Assembly (NCBI RefSeq): GCF_000199675.1 | Contig: NC_014960.1 | Coordinates: 2,666,001 to 2,730,000, forward strand | Reading direction: 5' to 3' | DNA length: 64,000 bases | Origin: Anaerolinea thermophila UNI-1 | GTDB lineage: Bacteria; Chloroflexota; Anaerolineae; Anaerolineales; Anaerolineaceae | Part shown: in pieces, positions 22,709-32,372 of the stretch | Position numbering within the stretch: position 1 is the first letter of the stretch | Layout of the letters: each line of letters opens with the position of its first letter | Notes under the pieces: generated by a model | Databases searched by the model: none | Seen by the model: the letters and a program-made list of their open reading frames with translations, nothing else | What the model was told of the DNA's origin: nothing | Program-made: the position numbers and the translations under genes

Positions 22709-23491
22709 TTAGTCTCCATCAGGCGGACGCCACCATCCCAGCATCTGCGACAGTGCCAGCCAGATGAAGCGCGGATTGTTTACCAGATACCGCCTCCAGA
22801 GGCGTTTGGGTTCGCTCATCAGACGGAAAAGCCATTCCAGGCCTGCACGCTGCATCCAGGCAGGTGCCTGAGGCTTCAGCCCGGCAAGGAAATCAAAAGC
22901 CGCACCCACACCCAGCATCACTGGAACGGGCAATTTTCCTGCATGCTCTGCCATCCAGAGTTCCTGCTTAGGTGCCCCCAAACCTACCCAAAACAAATGA
23001 GGTGCAGCAACTTGCACACGCTCCACCAGTTCTTCCTCTTCCCTCTCTGTAAGGGGGCGGAAGGGGGGGGATTCCACGCCCGCTACCTGTAAGCCGGGAT
23101 TCTCTCTGGACAAGCGCTCAACCAAACGTTCAGCCACGCCTGGAGCACCGCCGTAGAAGTAATGCCGCCATCCGCGAGGAACTCCAAAGCGGCAGGCTTG
23201 TCTCAACAATTCAGGGCCATAAACGCGGGCTATGGAGGAATGCCCCCACCAGAGCCCCATCCAAACCAACGGCATGCCGTCCGGTGTCACCATACCCGCA
23301 TGGTTCATTGCCCGGCGCAAATCAGGATGACGGGTTGATTCGGTCACAGTATGGACATTAGCAACACAAACGTACTGGCGTTCGCCGTGCTCAATCCATC
23401 TTTCCAGGGTATGAAGGGCAAGGGGCATATTGAGCACGCTGACCCGTACTCCCAACAGATTGAAGGAGGAAAGCGATTCGGGGGCATTCAT
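22709..23491 (-). CDS. WecG/TagA/CpsF family glycosyltransferase (GT26)
   Basis: 260 residues. NVHTVTESTRHPDLRRAM near 45-62, VTPDGMPLVWMG near 68, and the VGLGAPKQELWMAEH motif near 169-183 are diagnostic of GT26. These enzymes add a sugar, often N-acetylmannosamine or a uronic relative, to a lipid-linked acceptor in teichoic-acid or capsule synthesis. It is the last gene of an overlapping minus-strand operon (4-base overlap with the GT4 gene). Confidence 0.9.
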   Translation of the reverse strand: MNAPESLSSFNLLGVRVSVLNMPLALHTLERWIEHGERQYVCVANVHTVTESTRHPDLRRAMNHAGMVTPDGMPLVWMGLWWGHSSIARVYGPELLRQACRFGVPRGWRHYFYGGAPGVAERLVERLSRENPGLQVAGVESPPFRPLTEREEEELVERVQVAAPHLFWVGLGAPKQELWMAEHAGKLPVPVMLGVGAAFDFLAGLKPQAPAWMQRAGLEWLFRLMSEPKRLWRRYLVNNPRFIWLALSQMLGWWRPPDGD

Positions 23492-24762
23492 ACCGCTCTC
23501 CGTTGAGAAACCTGTATTACCTTGTCCAGCAATGCGCCAAATTCTCCAGCCAGTTTTCGGCGATCGTACTGTTCCAAACCTTCCTGAGGAATCCGCACAC
23601 GCTCACCCCGTTGAAAAACTTCATACATCTGTAACATAAAATCGGAAGCATCCTGTATCTGATGAAAGCCAAAGCATCTTCCCAACTTTCGTTCATCCAC
23701 AAGACGCTGGGCAGAACCCGGCTCGGCAAACAACAGGATAGGTGCCTGTCCTGCCGCCCAGTATTCATAAAGCGTTCCAGCAATGGCAGTAGTATTTCCC
23801 AATGGTTGAGCAAGGAAATACAGATTCGCACGCCTGAGCCAGCCGACCAATTCCCGGCGAGAAACTGCAGGAAAGTTCTTTACCACCCCAGATAAGTTGT
23901 GCTGTTCAAGTAAGGGCTGGTACTCTTTGCCCAAAGCATTCCCAAGAAAAACCGCTTGAACATGGGGGTGCGCCTCTGGCATCTTATTCAAAAAAAGAGC
24001 CAGCGATTGCAGAAACGGGCCAGCATCTCGATATCCGCTCTCATATCGTCCGGCGGTGCTTAAGATCAAAAAGACGTGGTCGTCTATGGGAGGCTGGGGA
24101 ACATCTTTCATTTGCTGGATTTCTTCCAAATCGCTTCCATTGGGAATATAGTGGATACATTCTGCAAATTGTGGATAGCGGCGGCGGTACACCTCCAGGC
24201 TTTCGGGCGTGACCACACTTACAGCACGACAAGTCCGGAAAACCCACACCTCTGCTTCTTTTTCCAGAAATCGACGCATTGGTGATTTAAACTTCTGGAT
24301 AGGATTGCCCACGAAATCATCTTTCAAGTCCAATACCAGAGGTTTCCCCTTCAAGCGGCTCAGCAAGGCGCCCATCCAGGCCGTGGTAAAAGGCAAAGCC
24401 ACGGCGAGGATTAAATCAACCTTGGGGGCTTTTTTCAAAGCCACCCAAAGCGTTCGCATGCCCCAAAGCGTTGAAGCCAGCAACCCACGCCACCCCAGTC
24501 CAACCGGGTCAGCAAGCGTGAAAGGTGCAGGCACACGAACAACCTCTGTGCCGGCTGGAATCTCTCCCAGCAAGTTCTCGCAGGAATCAGGCGAACGGTT
24601 AATGGGTTTTTGCGGATCCTGAGTCAGTACAGTAAAATGCCATCCTTCAGGGGCTAAATAACGCATCCACTTCACAATCCGAATAGAGCCACCTGCCGTG
24701 CCATATGGCGGAAAGAAACGAGTCAGGACAAGCACCCGGTATCTAGAAGAATCCTCTCCCAT
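23488..24762 (-). CDS. Glycosyltransferase family 4 protein
   Basis: About 424 residues. The N-terminal Rossmann half opens YRVLVLTRFFPPYGTAGGSI, and the C-terminal half has VFLILSTAGRYESGYRDAGP and LYEYWAAGQAPILLFAEPGS, typical of GT4 GT-B enzymes. It should transfer a sugar from a nucleotide donor during cell-surface polysaccharide assembly. ATG 24762 follows GAGGGAGAAAC; a longer frame to 24849 is less likely. The gene overlaps the heparinase-like gene by about 40 bases. Confidence 0.85.
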   Translation of the reverse strand: MGEDSSRYRVLVLTRFFPPYGTAGGSIRIVKWMRYLAPEGWHFTVLTQDPQKPINRSPDSCENLLGEIPAGTEVVRVPAPFTLADPVGLGWRGLLASTLWGMRTLWVALKKAPKVDLILAVALPFTTAWMGALLSRLKGKPLVLDLKDDFVGNPIQKFKSPMRRFLEKEAEVWVFRTCRAVSVVTPESLEVYRRRYPQFAECIHYIPNGSDLEEIQQMKDVPQPPIDDHVFLILSTAGRYESGYRDAGPFLQSLALFLNKMPEAHPHVQAVFLGNALGKEYQPLLEQHNLSGVVKNFPAVSRRELVGWLRRANLYFLAQPLGNTTAIAGTLYEYWAAGQAPILLFAEPGSAQRLVDERKLGRCFGFHQIQDASDFMLQMYEVFQRGERVRIPQEGLEQYDRRKLAGEFGALLDKVIQVSQRRAV

Positions 24763-26789
24763 ATGTTTCTCCCTCTGTAAAGCGTGCTTTGAAGACGAGC
24801 CCGCCAATCCTGTTCTTGTTGTGCTTCTCCAATGGCATAAACTACCCATCCATTGTTAAAAAGCGCCCGAATGATTCGGGAAGGACGAATGATTCGATAG
24901 CCGATAGCCATTTTTCCCATTTCTACCCACCATGAGGAATGGGCAGAGAGGGGCTGAATCATCAACCGGTGTTCTCCAGATTGACACAGGAAAATACCCT
25001 GCGCTTCCGTTACCTCATTCACCCCCCAGTTCAGATGTAAAAACAGTTCCCCCGGCTTGGAGGAGGGATAGACATGGTCAGCAATCAGCAGAATCCCGCT
25101 CTGGCCATCAAACAACCAGCGGCGTTCCAGCGCATGCACTTGATCCCAGTGCAGAAAATATCCCTGTGCCTCAAAAAGATCCCCTTCTTCGCGCCAGGAA
25201 AAATCGGTTATTCTGCCGCTCTGAATTATACGGAAGGGAATTCTCTCGTCATGACAGTTTTGTTCAGCACCCACTACCCGCGCAAGGTTGTGCATAGCAG
25301 TGGAACGACTGAGATGATACGAATGGTAGTCCCCTGTGTACGAGAGCGTTCCGCCGTCTACAATCCAGTTCACCCCCGAAGAAGAAAAAGTAAAACTGAG
25401 CGAATCATTATGCGCATGCGCCCCTCGACCGGCATGTCCTACATCTCCCCATTCAATGGTCAACACACCTTTTGGATGATGAGATACCCACCAGCCCCCT
25501 TTTGGAAAAACCCTCACCCCGTTGAGAAAGTCCCCTTCCTGTAAAGCAGTTCTCATGAAAGAAACAGCATCATTGCCAAGCATCCACAGGGCATCTTCCC
25601 ATTCTCTGCCTGCGGCGCCGGCAAAATCGGAGCGCTGGAAAAGCACTGCTCCCACTGCCAGCAAGTGACGTCCATCCGACCACTCTTTTTCAGGGGGATT
25701 GTACATCTTCAAACGATGCAATCGCCCGTTATCATGATCCCCTATCAGAGGGAAAGTTCCATTCGGCTGGCACAAGTACATCAACGCCTCGAGCATCTTT
25801 TCCAAACGCTGTAAGAATGCATGTTGAGCCGGTACTCGATTGTGCTTCATCAGAGCAGTCAGAGAAAGAGCCATTTCCATCACCAAACGATGGTATGAAG
25901 TAGAGGCTTCAAAACTTACCCCATCCTCGTACACCTGACGAAGGAATTCACGTTGAAACTCCCCCCACGACCACTCCCGCCAGCGAAGGGCTTCAGGGAA
26001 AAGTGGCATGAGAGTCCCTAAATATCCCAACCCAACCAGATTTGCCAGGTAATGGTTGGAGGGAACCCGCATGGTATTTTCCAAATGGCGCTCAATAAAT
26101 CTGCCGTGTTCCCATAAGGACCGAATGAAAGAAAAGTGAAATGAAGGGGAGAGAAGGGGGGAATCGGCAAGAAAAGCGTATGCCCACAGCCAGTTGACTA
26201 CCCGAATAGCCACATCCATAGTACATGCCCAGTTGACCCCCATGCCTGTCGGGTTGCAAGCAATCCAATCCTCAATTAACCTTACCCACTCCAGAGCATA
26301 TTGTTCCTGTCCAGAAAAGGCATATGCCATTCCCAACCAAACCCCAAACTGAAAACGACTGAGTTCCCAGGGCACTTTAATATCATAACCGCCGGGGTAT
26401 GGTGCTGGTAAGCAACGATAAAAAGGCACTTTAGAATCCCACGTATAGCCTGAAAGGTAGTCGGTATGCCATGGAATACGTGCTCCCAGTGCAACAGGGG
26501 TCTCTGTAAAGAGAGCAATTTCGTGCCGAAGAATCTGGTCAGCATTCTGAAGAATAGATTCCTGTTGATGAGCATTTAATGAAAGCCGCATTTGTCTTTC
26601 TTCTGGTGTAAAGAAAAAACGCTGCCAGAATTGCTCTCGAACGCGGGAAAGGAATTCTTCCCTGTCTTTGCCGCGCACAACCACCTTTTCAAAGTCTGCG
26701 TTCCAGCCAGTGAAATATCCCTGGTGATCCATGCTACGTTGAACAAAACGGCGCGCTTTTCTAATCAAAAGATTTATCGCTTGCTCCAT
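24723..26789 (-). CDS. Heparinase II/III-like polysaccharide lyase family protein
   Basis: About 688 residues. The first 350 form an alpha-helical toroid (LEWVRLIEDWIACNP, NHYLANLVGLGYLG, EASTSYHRLVMEMAL). The C-terminal beta domain has GRGAHAHNDSLSFTFSSSGV and WIVDGGTLSYTGD, a signature of the heparinase II/III family. No signal peptide is seen, so it is probably cytoplasmic. In other polysaccharide clusters such proteins act as uronate-polymer lyases or epimerase-like helpers. ATG 26789 overlaps the flippase end by 16 bases. Confidence 0.82.
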   Translation of the reverse strand: MEQAINLLIRKARRFVQRSMDHQGYFTGWNADFEKVVVRGKDREEFLSRVREQFWQRFFFTPEERQMRLSLNAHQQESILQNADQILRHEIALFTETPVALGARIPWHTDYLSGYTWDSKVPFYRCLPAPYPGGYDIKVPWELSRFQFGVWLGMAYAFSGQEQYALEWVRLIEDWIACNPTGMGVNWACTMDVAIRVVNWLWAYAFLADSPLLSPSFHFSFIRSLWEHGRFIERHLENTMRVPSNHYLANLVGLGYLGTLMPLFPEALRWREWSWGEFQREFLRQVYEDGVSFEASTSYHRLVMEMALSLTALMKHNRVPAQHAFLQRLEKMLEALMYLCQPNGTFPLIGDHDNGRLHRLKMYNPPEKEWSDGRHLLAVGAVLFQRSDFAGAAGREWEDALWMLGNDAVSFMRTALQEGDFLNGVRVFPKGGWWVSHHPKGVLTIEWGDVGHAGRGAHAHNDSLSFTFSSSGVNWIVDGGTLSYTGDYHSYHLSRSTAMHNLARVVGAEQNCHDERIPFRIIQSGRITDFSWREEGDLFEAQGYFLHWDQVHALERRWLFDGQSGILLIADHVYPSSKPGELFLHLNWGVNEVTEAQGIFLCQSGEHRLMIQPLSAHSSWWVEMGKMAIGYRIIRPSRIIRALFNNGWVVYAIGEAQQEQDWRARLQSTLYRGRNIWERILLDTGCLS

Positions 26790-28024
26790 ACCAACCCTGT
26801 AAACGCACCGAAGTTGATCACAAATTGAGAGAGCACTGCCACCCCCGCCGCGCCCATTCCTCCCCACCGCGGAACCACAAGGTTATATCCTATCAGTGCT
26901 ATGACAAGAGAAATACAGGAAAGAAAAAACAGTGTACGGTAACGCTGTTGCCCGATAAGGATATTGACCAGCGGACTGAACATCAGACTGAACCAGATTC
27001 CAACAGAGAAAATAATCCAAATAGAGAAAGCCTCAGCATACTTCCCCCCATTGAGCCAGACAAACAAGGGCTTTCCCCAAATATCAAAGAGGACAATCGG
27101 AAGTATCACCCAAGAGGTAGCCAGAAACCATTGCCTTATAAATCGCCTTTGAACATCCGGCACCTGCATTTCAGCCCGCGCAAAGCGAGGAAGAAGCACT
27201 GCATGTACAGAGCCCAAAAACAACAACCCCATGGAATAATACCGAGCCGCCGTGCCATATTCTGCCAACGCCAGGGTAGAGGCAAAGCGACTCACAGACA
27301 GCACATCCAGGCGGGCAATCACCGCCAGAAGCACAAAATACCCGATTAGCCAGGCGGCTTGGCGTAAGAATGACCAGAACCATGCCGAATCGGTTGCAGA
27401 TGCTCCACCCATGGCTTGAATTTTGACCCACCCGAAAAGAGCCGATAAAATATTTACCCCTATGAGTATTCCAATCAATAAAGGCGCCGTCAGGCAACCC
27501 AACCAGATATTCACCAGAATCAAGAAGAAAATCCCGCCCTGTCTCAGCAAAAGTAAAAAAGTGAACCCCCGGAAATTCTCCACTGCTTGAAACATGGCGC
27601 GTCCCAATTGAAACGAAACAAGCGCCAGTGCATAAAAAACTCCCCACTGCACGGCAGGGACAGCCTCGGTTTTTCCCAAAAGCAAAACTGCCAAAGGCTG
27701 GGGAAAAGTTACAGCCACCACACCAATCAGAGTGATTCCCGCGGCTTCAAAAAGGAAAAGACGAACCGGCAGACGCAGATCGATTGCTCCATGTCGGCTA
27801 TGTTGGAAGGAAAGAGTACGTACCAGCGCAATATTCAACCCATTGGAAATAACTTCCGTGAGGAGAAACGCTACCGCTTCTGCTGAAACATAAAAAGCAT
27901 AATCGGCTTCTGTCAATGAACGAATCAGCAAAATCACCGTGAGAGCAGTAAACCCTTTTGCGATTAAGTCTCCCACTGAGACGAGTGCCAGGCGGCGAAG
28001 AAAAATACTGGGCGAGCGTTTCAT
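26774..28024 (-). CDS. Polysaccharide flippase (Wzx/MATE-like, MVF superfamily)
   Basis: 416 residues with roughly a dozen hydrophobic helices, for example VGDLIAKGFTALTVILLIRS near the start and VWFSL-type segments later. The N-terminal GDLIAKG and long membrane pattern match lipid-linked oligosaccharide flippases. It should move the lipid-linked repeat unit across the cytoplasmic membrane. It overlaps the DUF362 gene by 4 bases. Polymerase and ligase genes are not in the window. Confidence 0.85.
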   Translation of the reverse strand: MKRSPSIFLRRLALVSVGDLIAKGFTALTVILLIRSLTEADYAFYVSAEAVAFLLTEVISNGLNIALVRTLSFQHSRHGAIDLRLPVRLFLFEAAGITLIGVVAVTFPQPLAVLLLGKTEAVPAVQWGVFYALALVSFQLGRAMFQAVENFRGFTFLLLLRQGGIFFLILVNIWLGCLTAPLLIGILIGVNILSALFGWVKIQAMGGASATDSAWFWSFLRQAAWLIGYFVLLAVIARLDVLSVSRFASTLALAEYGTAARYYSMGLLFLGSVHAVLLPRFARAEMQVPDVQRRFIRQWFLATSWVILPIVLFDIWGKPLFVWLNGGKYAEAFSIWIIFSVGIWFSLMFSPLVNILIGQQRYRTLFFLSCISLVIALIGYNLVVPRWGGMGAAGVAVLSQFVINFGAFTGLVWSKR

Positions 28025-29517
28025 GTCCCTGAGTCATCCAGTTCCAGGTAATTTTTCCAGCCTGGATGAGGTTCAAACTCCAGATATCTGCCAGGCTTAC
28101 TCAGCAAATCCAACCACTCTGGTACTTCAGTAATGAGGGAAATCTCAGAGAAATGATCAGCAAAGCCATGTGTTTGCAACCACTCTATCCACCGGAGTCG
28201 TTGCGGGTTTAACCCCATCAAGCGGGTAGCCACCCAATCCACTGCCAGAAGATCCTCCCCAGCAATCAACACTCCCGCAGGACGGGCTCGCGGAGTCAAT
28301 GGTCCTTCCCGATCACCACCGATAATTCCATCCACAATGGAAAACATTCGCCGTGGTGGCAAGTCGCACCAGTTTCCATGGGCATCTACATGATAAAACA
28401 TCTGAGTCAGGTCTGCCGTCATACGCCAGGCACTGTCATTGCCATACCAGTTTCCACCATCAAAAATCCTTTTCTTGGCTTCGCTTTCCCCTGTCACCAC
28501 CGGGCGCAAAGTTTTCCGGTATACGGAACGCAACAACCCATACACACGGTTGAACAAAGGATTTTGGCGAGCCAGGAGATGATCAAACAGCCATCGTTGT
28601 GCGCGAATCGATAATTTCTCCATAGGAGACAAAAAGTCTGGCGGGAATTGATCTCCGCCCTGCTCGGGAAAACCGACCTGATAATGAACCAACGTATTTT
28701 TATTGGTGCATATTCCGACCAATCCTTTGGCATTGAGAGTCACCCCTACTTTTTTATGCACCTTCAATTTGGGTATGGAAATGACCACATCTGCAGAGAG
28801 AACGGTCCTGGAGAGTGCATATTCCTGAACCTCCCCATGATGATGACGAATCACCTCGTTCCGATCATAATCTGCTCCGTAAAAGCGGGAAGAATCGGTC
28901 ACCCCGTAAAAAGCACTGCGCTTTCCCAAATTGACCCATTGTTCCCCCAATGGATCGCCCGGAAGAGGCATGCGCAAATGAGAATAAGCAACCCCATCAC
29001 GCATTTCCTTTTGCCAAAAACTGCGCAAATCAACTATCTCCAGTGGCATTTTGTACGCATGCCAGAACCAATCCTGCAGAATAGACAACCCCATCTGCTC
29101 GCTTAGAGTCGAAAAATCACAATCCATTTGGGGAGCATCGGAAATGACAACACTGCCTTCCCCTTTCAGAGCCAAAACCACGTAATCCAGAACTGCCCGG
29201 ATAACAGAGGAATGAGTGACAATCGAAAAAAGATTTCCTCCATCAGCATGATGGCTGAGCACGAAGTTAGGCTTAATCAACACACGATCGCCGGGATGAA
29301 TAATTTCTCCTAAAGGGTTCCACTCGGGGGTATTAAAACGCCCGGCATCCATTCCCAATAAACGGAAACTCTCCCGCACTCCTTCATAAGCCGGATTTTC
29401 TTCCTGAGAGAGATCGTGCCCCCGATACTCTGGATAGGTTATAGAGGGATGAAAAGGCGAGAGAGTCGGATAGCGTGCCTCACCTTTCCAAATAGCAACC
29501 CGATAAGAAACACTCAT
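28021..29517 (-). CDS. DUF362 domain-containing protein
   Basis: About 498 residues. The family features are VLIKPNFVLSHHADGGN near 80, VISDAPQMDCDF near 125, and ISIPKLKVHKKVGVTLNAKG near 240. DUF362 proteins have unknown chemistry; many sit with ferredoxins or in cell-surface gene clusters. No iron-sulfur cysteine motifs are present here. ATG 29517 is preferred over 29538 because the protein-like sequence starts with MSVSYRVAIWKGEARY. It overlaps the PaaK-like gene by 4 bases. Confidence 0.8.
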   Translation of the reverse strand: MSVSYRVAIWKGEARYPTLSPFHPSITYPEYRGHDLSQEENPAYEGVRESFRLLGMDAGRFNTPEWNPLGEIIHPGDRVLIKPNFVLSHHADGGNLFSIVTHSSVIRAVLDYVVLALKGEGSVVISDAPQMDCDFSTLSEQMGLSILQDWFWHAYKMPLEIVDLRSFWQKEMRDGVAYSHLRMPLPGDPLGEQWVNLGKRSAFYGVTDSSRFYGADYDRNEVIRHHHGEVQEYALSRTVLSADVVISIPKLKVHKKVGVTLNAKGLVGICTNKNTLVHYQVGFPEQGGDQFPPDFLSPMEKLSIRAQRWLFDHLLARQNPLFNRVYGLLRSVYRKTLRPVVTGESEAKKRIFDGGNWYGNDSAWRMTADLTQMFYHVDAHGNWCDLPPRRMFSIVDGIIGGDREGPLTPRARPAGVLIAGEDLLAVDWVATRLMGLNPQRLRWIEWLQTHGFADHFSEISLITEVPEWLDLLSKPGRYLEFEPHPGWKNYLELDDSGT

Positions 29518-30911
29518 TCTATTGTTTCCTTTATCCAATCAAGAGAACACTTCTGTTCAATCACCTTAAATTTTCCTCTTGGGGTCAGCGGAATTTGCTC
29601 CACACAAACCGTCTCTAGAGAAAAATCTTCTCCCAACTTGGAACTCATTTCTTGTTGGATACGATTTAAATCATTCTTAGAAAACTCAGATCGGGGAAGC
29701 AATTTTAAAGTCACCTTTCCGGGAGTATCCTGATAAAACTGAAACTGCCAAACATGATCAAACAAATCATTATGCACATTCAGAGCCGTAAACGAAACTA
29801 ACCTCCCATACTGACTGATCAGGAACTCCTGAATCCTCCCCTGAACATTCGACAAAATAGGGAAATTCCTGCCACACGCAGAACAAAAATTCCCTGCCAA
29901 AATTCCTAAATCCCCGGTACGATAACGTATCCACGGTGTGCCATAATTCCAGAAAGATGTAACGACAATCTCACCCACTTGCCCCAAAGGAACAGGGTTT
30001 CCTTGCGAGTCAAGCAACTCAAGATAACCATAAAAGGGCCAGAAGTGGTACTGGTCGATATATTCACACCAATGTCCGAGACCCGCCTGTTCGGTGTGTC
30101 CATAGTGAGCAAAAATGCGAGCGGTTGGAAAAGCCCGGGCAATGAGTTCTCTTTGCCATGGATAGATAGTTTCCGATGCCAAAAAGATTACCCGTGGTTG
30201 AAGAACACCTGCATCCCCGCGCTCCAGAATCAAGCGAGAAAAAAAAGTCATTGCAGATGGATAGGCTTGAATAAATAAGGGAGCAAACTGTTTGGCGATT
30301 TGAAAATATTGAGGATACGTTTCAACAGTCAAGTAGTAAGTGGAAAGATGCAATTCTCGTCGAAGCGGGTTATACCAGAAAAATCTTTTCGGAGTCCCTT
30401 GAAACCATCCCCGAAGCGTGAGTGTTTTTTGATCCGGAATCCAACCGCCCCATTCCCAACCGGCATGCATGAAGGCATCTTCCATCCATCGATTCACTCT
30501 GGTATGGTAAAAACCTACGGGCACACCTGTGGAGCCACCTGTAGTAAGGTATGTTAAATTTCGCGGCGAAACAGAGCGTGAGGTAAATGCCCTTATATCT
30601 GTTTGAACAAAGGATTTTTCTAGCAAAGGGAATGCAGGTAAATCCTCTAAAGTTCCGAAATCTGCGGGGGTAATGCCGGCTTTTTCGTAAAGATGTCGAT
30701 ATCCCGGTACATTTTCATAGGCATACCGGATCATCCATCCTAACCGCTCTGTTTGCCATTCTCGAATACGTTCAGCATCCCACCACTGGGCTTCAGAAAG
30801 GAAACGGCGCAGGCGACGGTACTGCGCCCCTGCCCTCCACGAGAAGGGAAGAGCGCCATAAAGATACCGAAACGCTTGCTCAACCGGATAAAGGATCGAG
30901 GGTAAACGCAT
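29514..30911 (-). CDS. PaaK/CapK-like adenylate-forming enzyme
   Basis: 465 residues. LTYLTTGGSTGVPVGFYHT near 138-156 is the nucleotide loop of the phenylacetate-CoA ligase family, FAHYGHTEQAGLG near 264-276 is the second core motif, and YRTGDLGILAG near 325 is the third. In capsule clusters (CapK) these proteins probably activate an acid or attach an acyl or amino group to the polymer. CSACG near 337 may bind zinc. It is the first gene of the polysaccharide operon. Confidence 0.82.
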   Translation of the reverse strand: MRLPSILYPVEQAFRYLYGALPFSWRAGAQYRRLRRFLSEAQWWDAERIREWQTERLGWMIRYAYENVPGYRHLYEKAGITPADFGTLEDLPAFPLLEKSFVQTDIRAFTSRSVSPRNLTYLTTGGSTGVPVGFYHTRVNRWMEDAFMHAGWEWGGWIPDQKTLTLRGWFQGTPKRFFWYNPLRRELHLSTYYLTVETYPQYFQIAKQFAPLFIQAYPSAMTFFSRLILERGDAGVLQPRVIFLASETIYPWQRELIARAFPTARIFAHYGHTEQAGLGHWCEYIDQYHFWPFYGYLELLDSQGNPVPLGQVGEIVVTSFWNYGTPWIRYRTGDLGILAGNFCSACGRNFPILSNVQGRIQEFLISQYGRLVSFTALNVHNDLFDHVWQFQFYQDTPGKVTLKLLPRSEFSKNDLNRIQQEMSSKLGEDFSLETVCVEQIPLTPRGKFKVIEQKCSLDWIKETIE

Positions 30912-30958
30912 CCCGTCACTCTACTATGAAAAGATTCTATCACACCGTCTTCTGCCTC

Positions 30959-32368
30959 CTACCCCGAAAGATCGCTCTCTCCGGCAGGTTTTGAGGCTTC
31001 AAGCCAGTAATCTTCCAGATAGAACGGCACTGGACGGGGATTCACCCACCGTTCCACCAGCGCCCGTGTGCCGGCACAACCCAGACGCTCCATCAGGTCC
31101 ACAAACTGGGTTTCCCAATCCTGCATCACCGCCTGGCGGATTTCCTCCGGCAGACGCAAAAACGTCTCTTTGAAAGGCGCCAGGGCGTGCATGCGCACCC
31201 CAGCATAGAACTGAGCATCGCTCTGCTCCGCACGGCGCTCGTGCTGATAACGCGCATCCAGCCACGCCTGGACGGCCTTGAGGTATTCTTCAGGCAAATG
31301 CTCGAAAAATGTGTTCATGAACGCTGTTGCCAGATGCACCTCCAGCGTGCCGTAGCGCACAAAAGCAGGGAAGTATTCCAGCGGCAGGGTAGATGCACCA
31401 TGCTGAACCACTCCACCCATACCATAAGATTGCCGCGCAACCTCACCAAGACGCTGAATGGCATCAAAGGCAATATTCACTGGCGCAAAAGAGCCATCGG
31501 GCAGGACAATTCCGCCGTGTGCCGAACCGGTATGGATGCTCACCTTGCTCAAGCCAGCCAAATCGCCCGCCAGGGCATGCAGTCCGCGCCGGAAAAGGTG
31601 CATGAAAGCGTGCAGTTCTTCTTCGGTTGTCACATGACCGCCTACCTCGCCAATTTCCCCACCCAAGGAGAAAGAAATCCCCTCCGGCTGGAACGAACGG
31701 GCAAACGCCACCAGACTGGCGGTGAGAATGGCGTTATCGAACTGCTGATCCAATACCCGGTCATGGCTGAGATCCACCAGCGTGGAAGCATCCAGATCGA
31801 GGTTGAAGAACCCTGCCAGCACGGCTTCGCGGATGAGCGCCTCAAGGGCGGTTTTCTCCTCCCAGCGCGCACGCTTCGCCGAGGCTTGAAAGTGATCACC
31901 CTGCAGGAAAACCGCCCCGCGGTAGCCTTCAGCAATTGCCGCCGCCAGCACCGCCGTAGCATACTCCGCCAGGCTCTGCCCCGTCCAGTCCAGTTCCACC
32001 CGGGCAATTTCAAAGATGAACGCCCCCGCGTCCAACTTGCGAGCCGCGCGGAAGACTGCCCGCGCCGCCTCGAACGGCAACACGCGCAGATTGAAGGCTG
32101 GCGTGGTCCAGGTCGCAGGGACATCCCCGCGAGCACGCGCCCGGTATAGCCCATCAATGGAAGCAGGCAGAATCCCCAGCGACTGAGATGCTCCCCGCAC
32201 CAGAAAGCGCGCCCAGGCGGCGCGTTCCCCTTTTTCCAGCGAGGAAACCTCCACCAGGCGATGAATGGTCGCTCGCAGACGCGGTTCACTGCGCACCTGC
32301 ACGGTCAGCCCATCCCATGCCAGGCTGTCTTCCACCATGGAAAGCAAACCCAAAGGAAGTAAACTCAT
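30959..32368 (-). CDS. Class II fructose-bisphosphate aldolase-like protein
   Basis: 469 residues, longer than ordinary class II aldolases. LQGDHFQASAKRARWE near 165 supplies the metal-binding His region, LDLDASTLVDLS lies near 203, GGEIGEVGGHVTTEEEL near 248 supplies a second His, and VSIHTGSAHGGIVLP and VVQHGASTLPLEYFP follow near 285 and 340. The N-terminal 80 residues and the C-terminal tail are extra. The substrate could be a ketose bisphosphate or a related sugar. It lies 4 bases downstream of the aldo/keto reductase gene, so they probably form an operon. Confidence 0.75.
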   Translation of the reverse strand: MSLLPLGLLSMVEDSLAWDGLTVQVRSEPRLRATIHRLVEVSSLEKGERAAWARFLVRGASQSLGILPASIDGLYRARARGDVPATWTTPAFNLRVLPFEAARAVFRAARKLDAGAFIFEIARVELDWTGQSLAEYATAVLAAAIAEGYRGAVFLQGDHFQASAKRARWEEKTALEALIREAVLAGFFNLDLDASTLVDLSHDRVLDQQFDNAILTASLVAFARSFQPEGISFSLGGEIGEVGGHVTTEEELHAFMHLFRRGLHALAGDLAGLSKVSIHTGSAHGGIVLPDGSFAPVNIAFDAIQRLGEVARQSYGMGGVVQHGASTLPLEYFPAFVRYGTLEVHLATAFMNTFFEHLPEEYLKAVQAWLDARYQHERRAEQSDAQFYAGVRMHALAPFKETFLRLPEEIRQAVMQDWETQFVDLMERLGCAGTRALVERWVNPRPVPFYLEDYWLEASKPAGESDLSG

Positions 32369-32372
32369 AGGC

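Noticed and set aside
31187..32149. Plus-strand open frame of 320 codons
   Set aside because: Antisense to the aldolase-like gene, which has recognisable motifs throughout.
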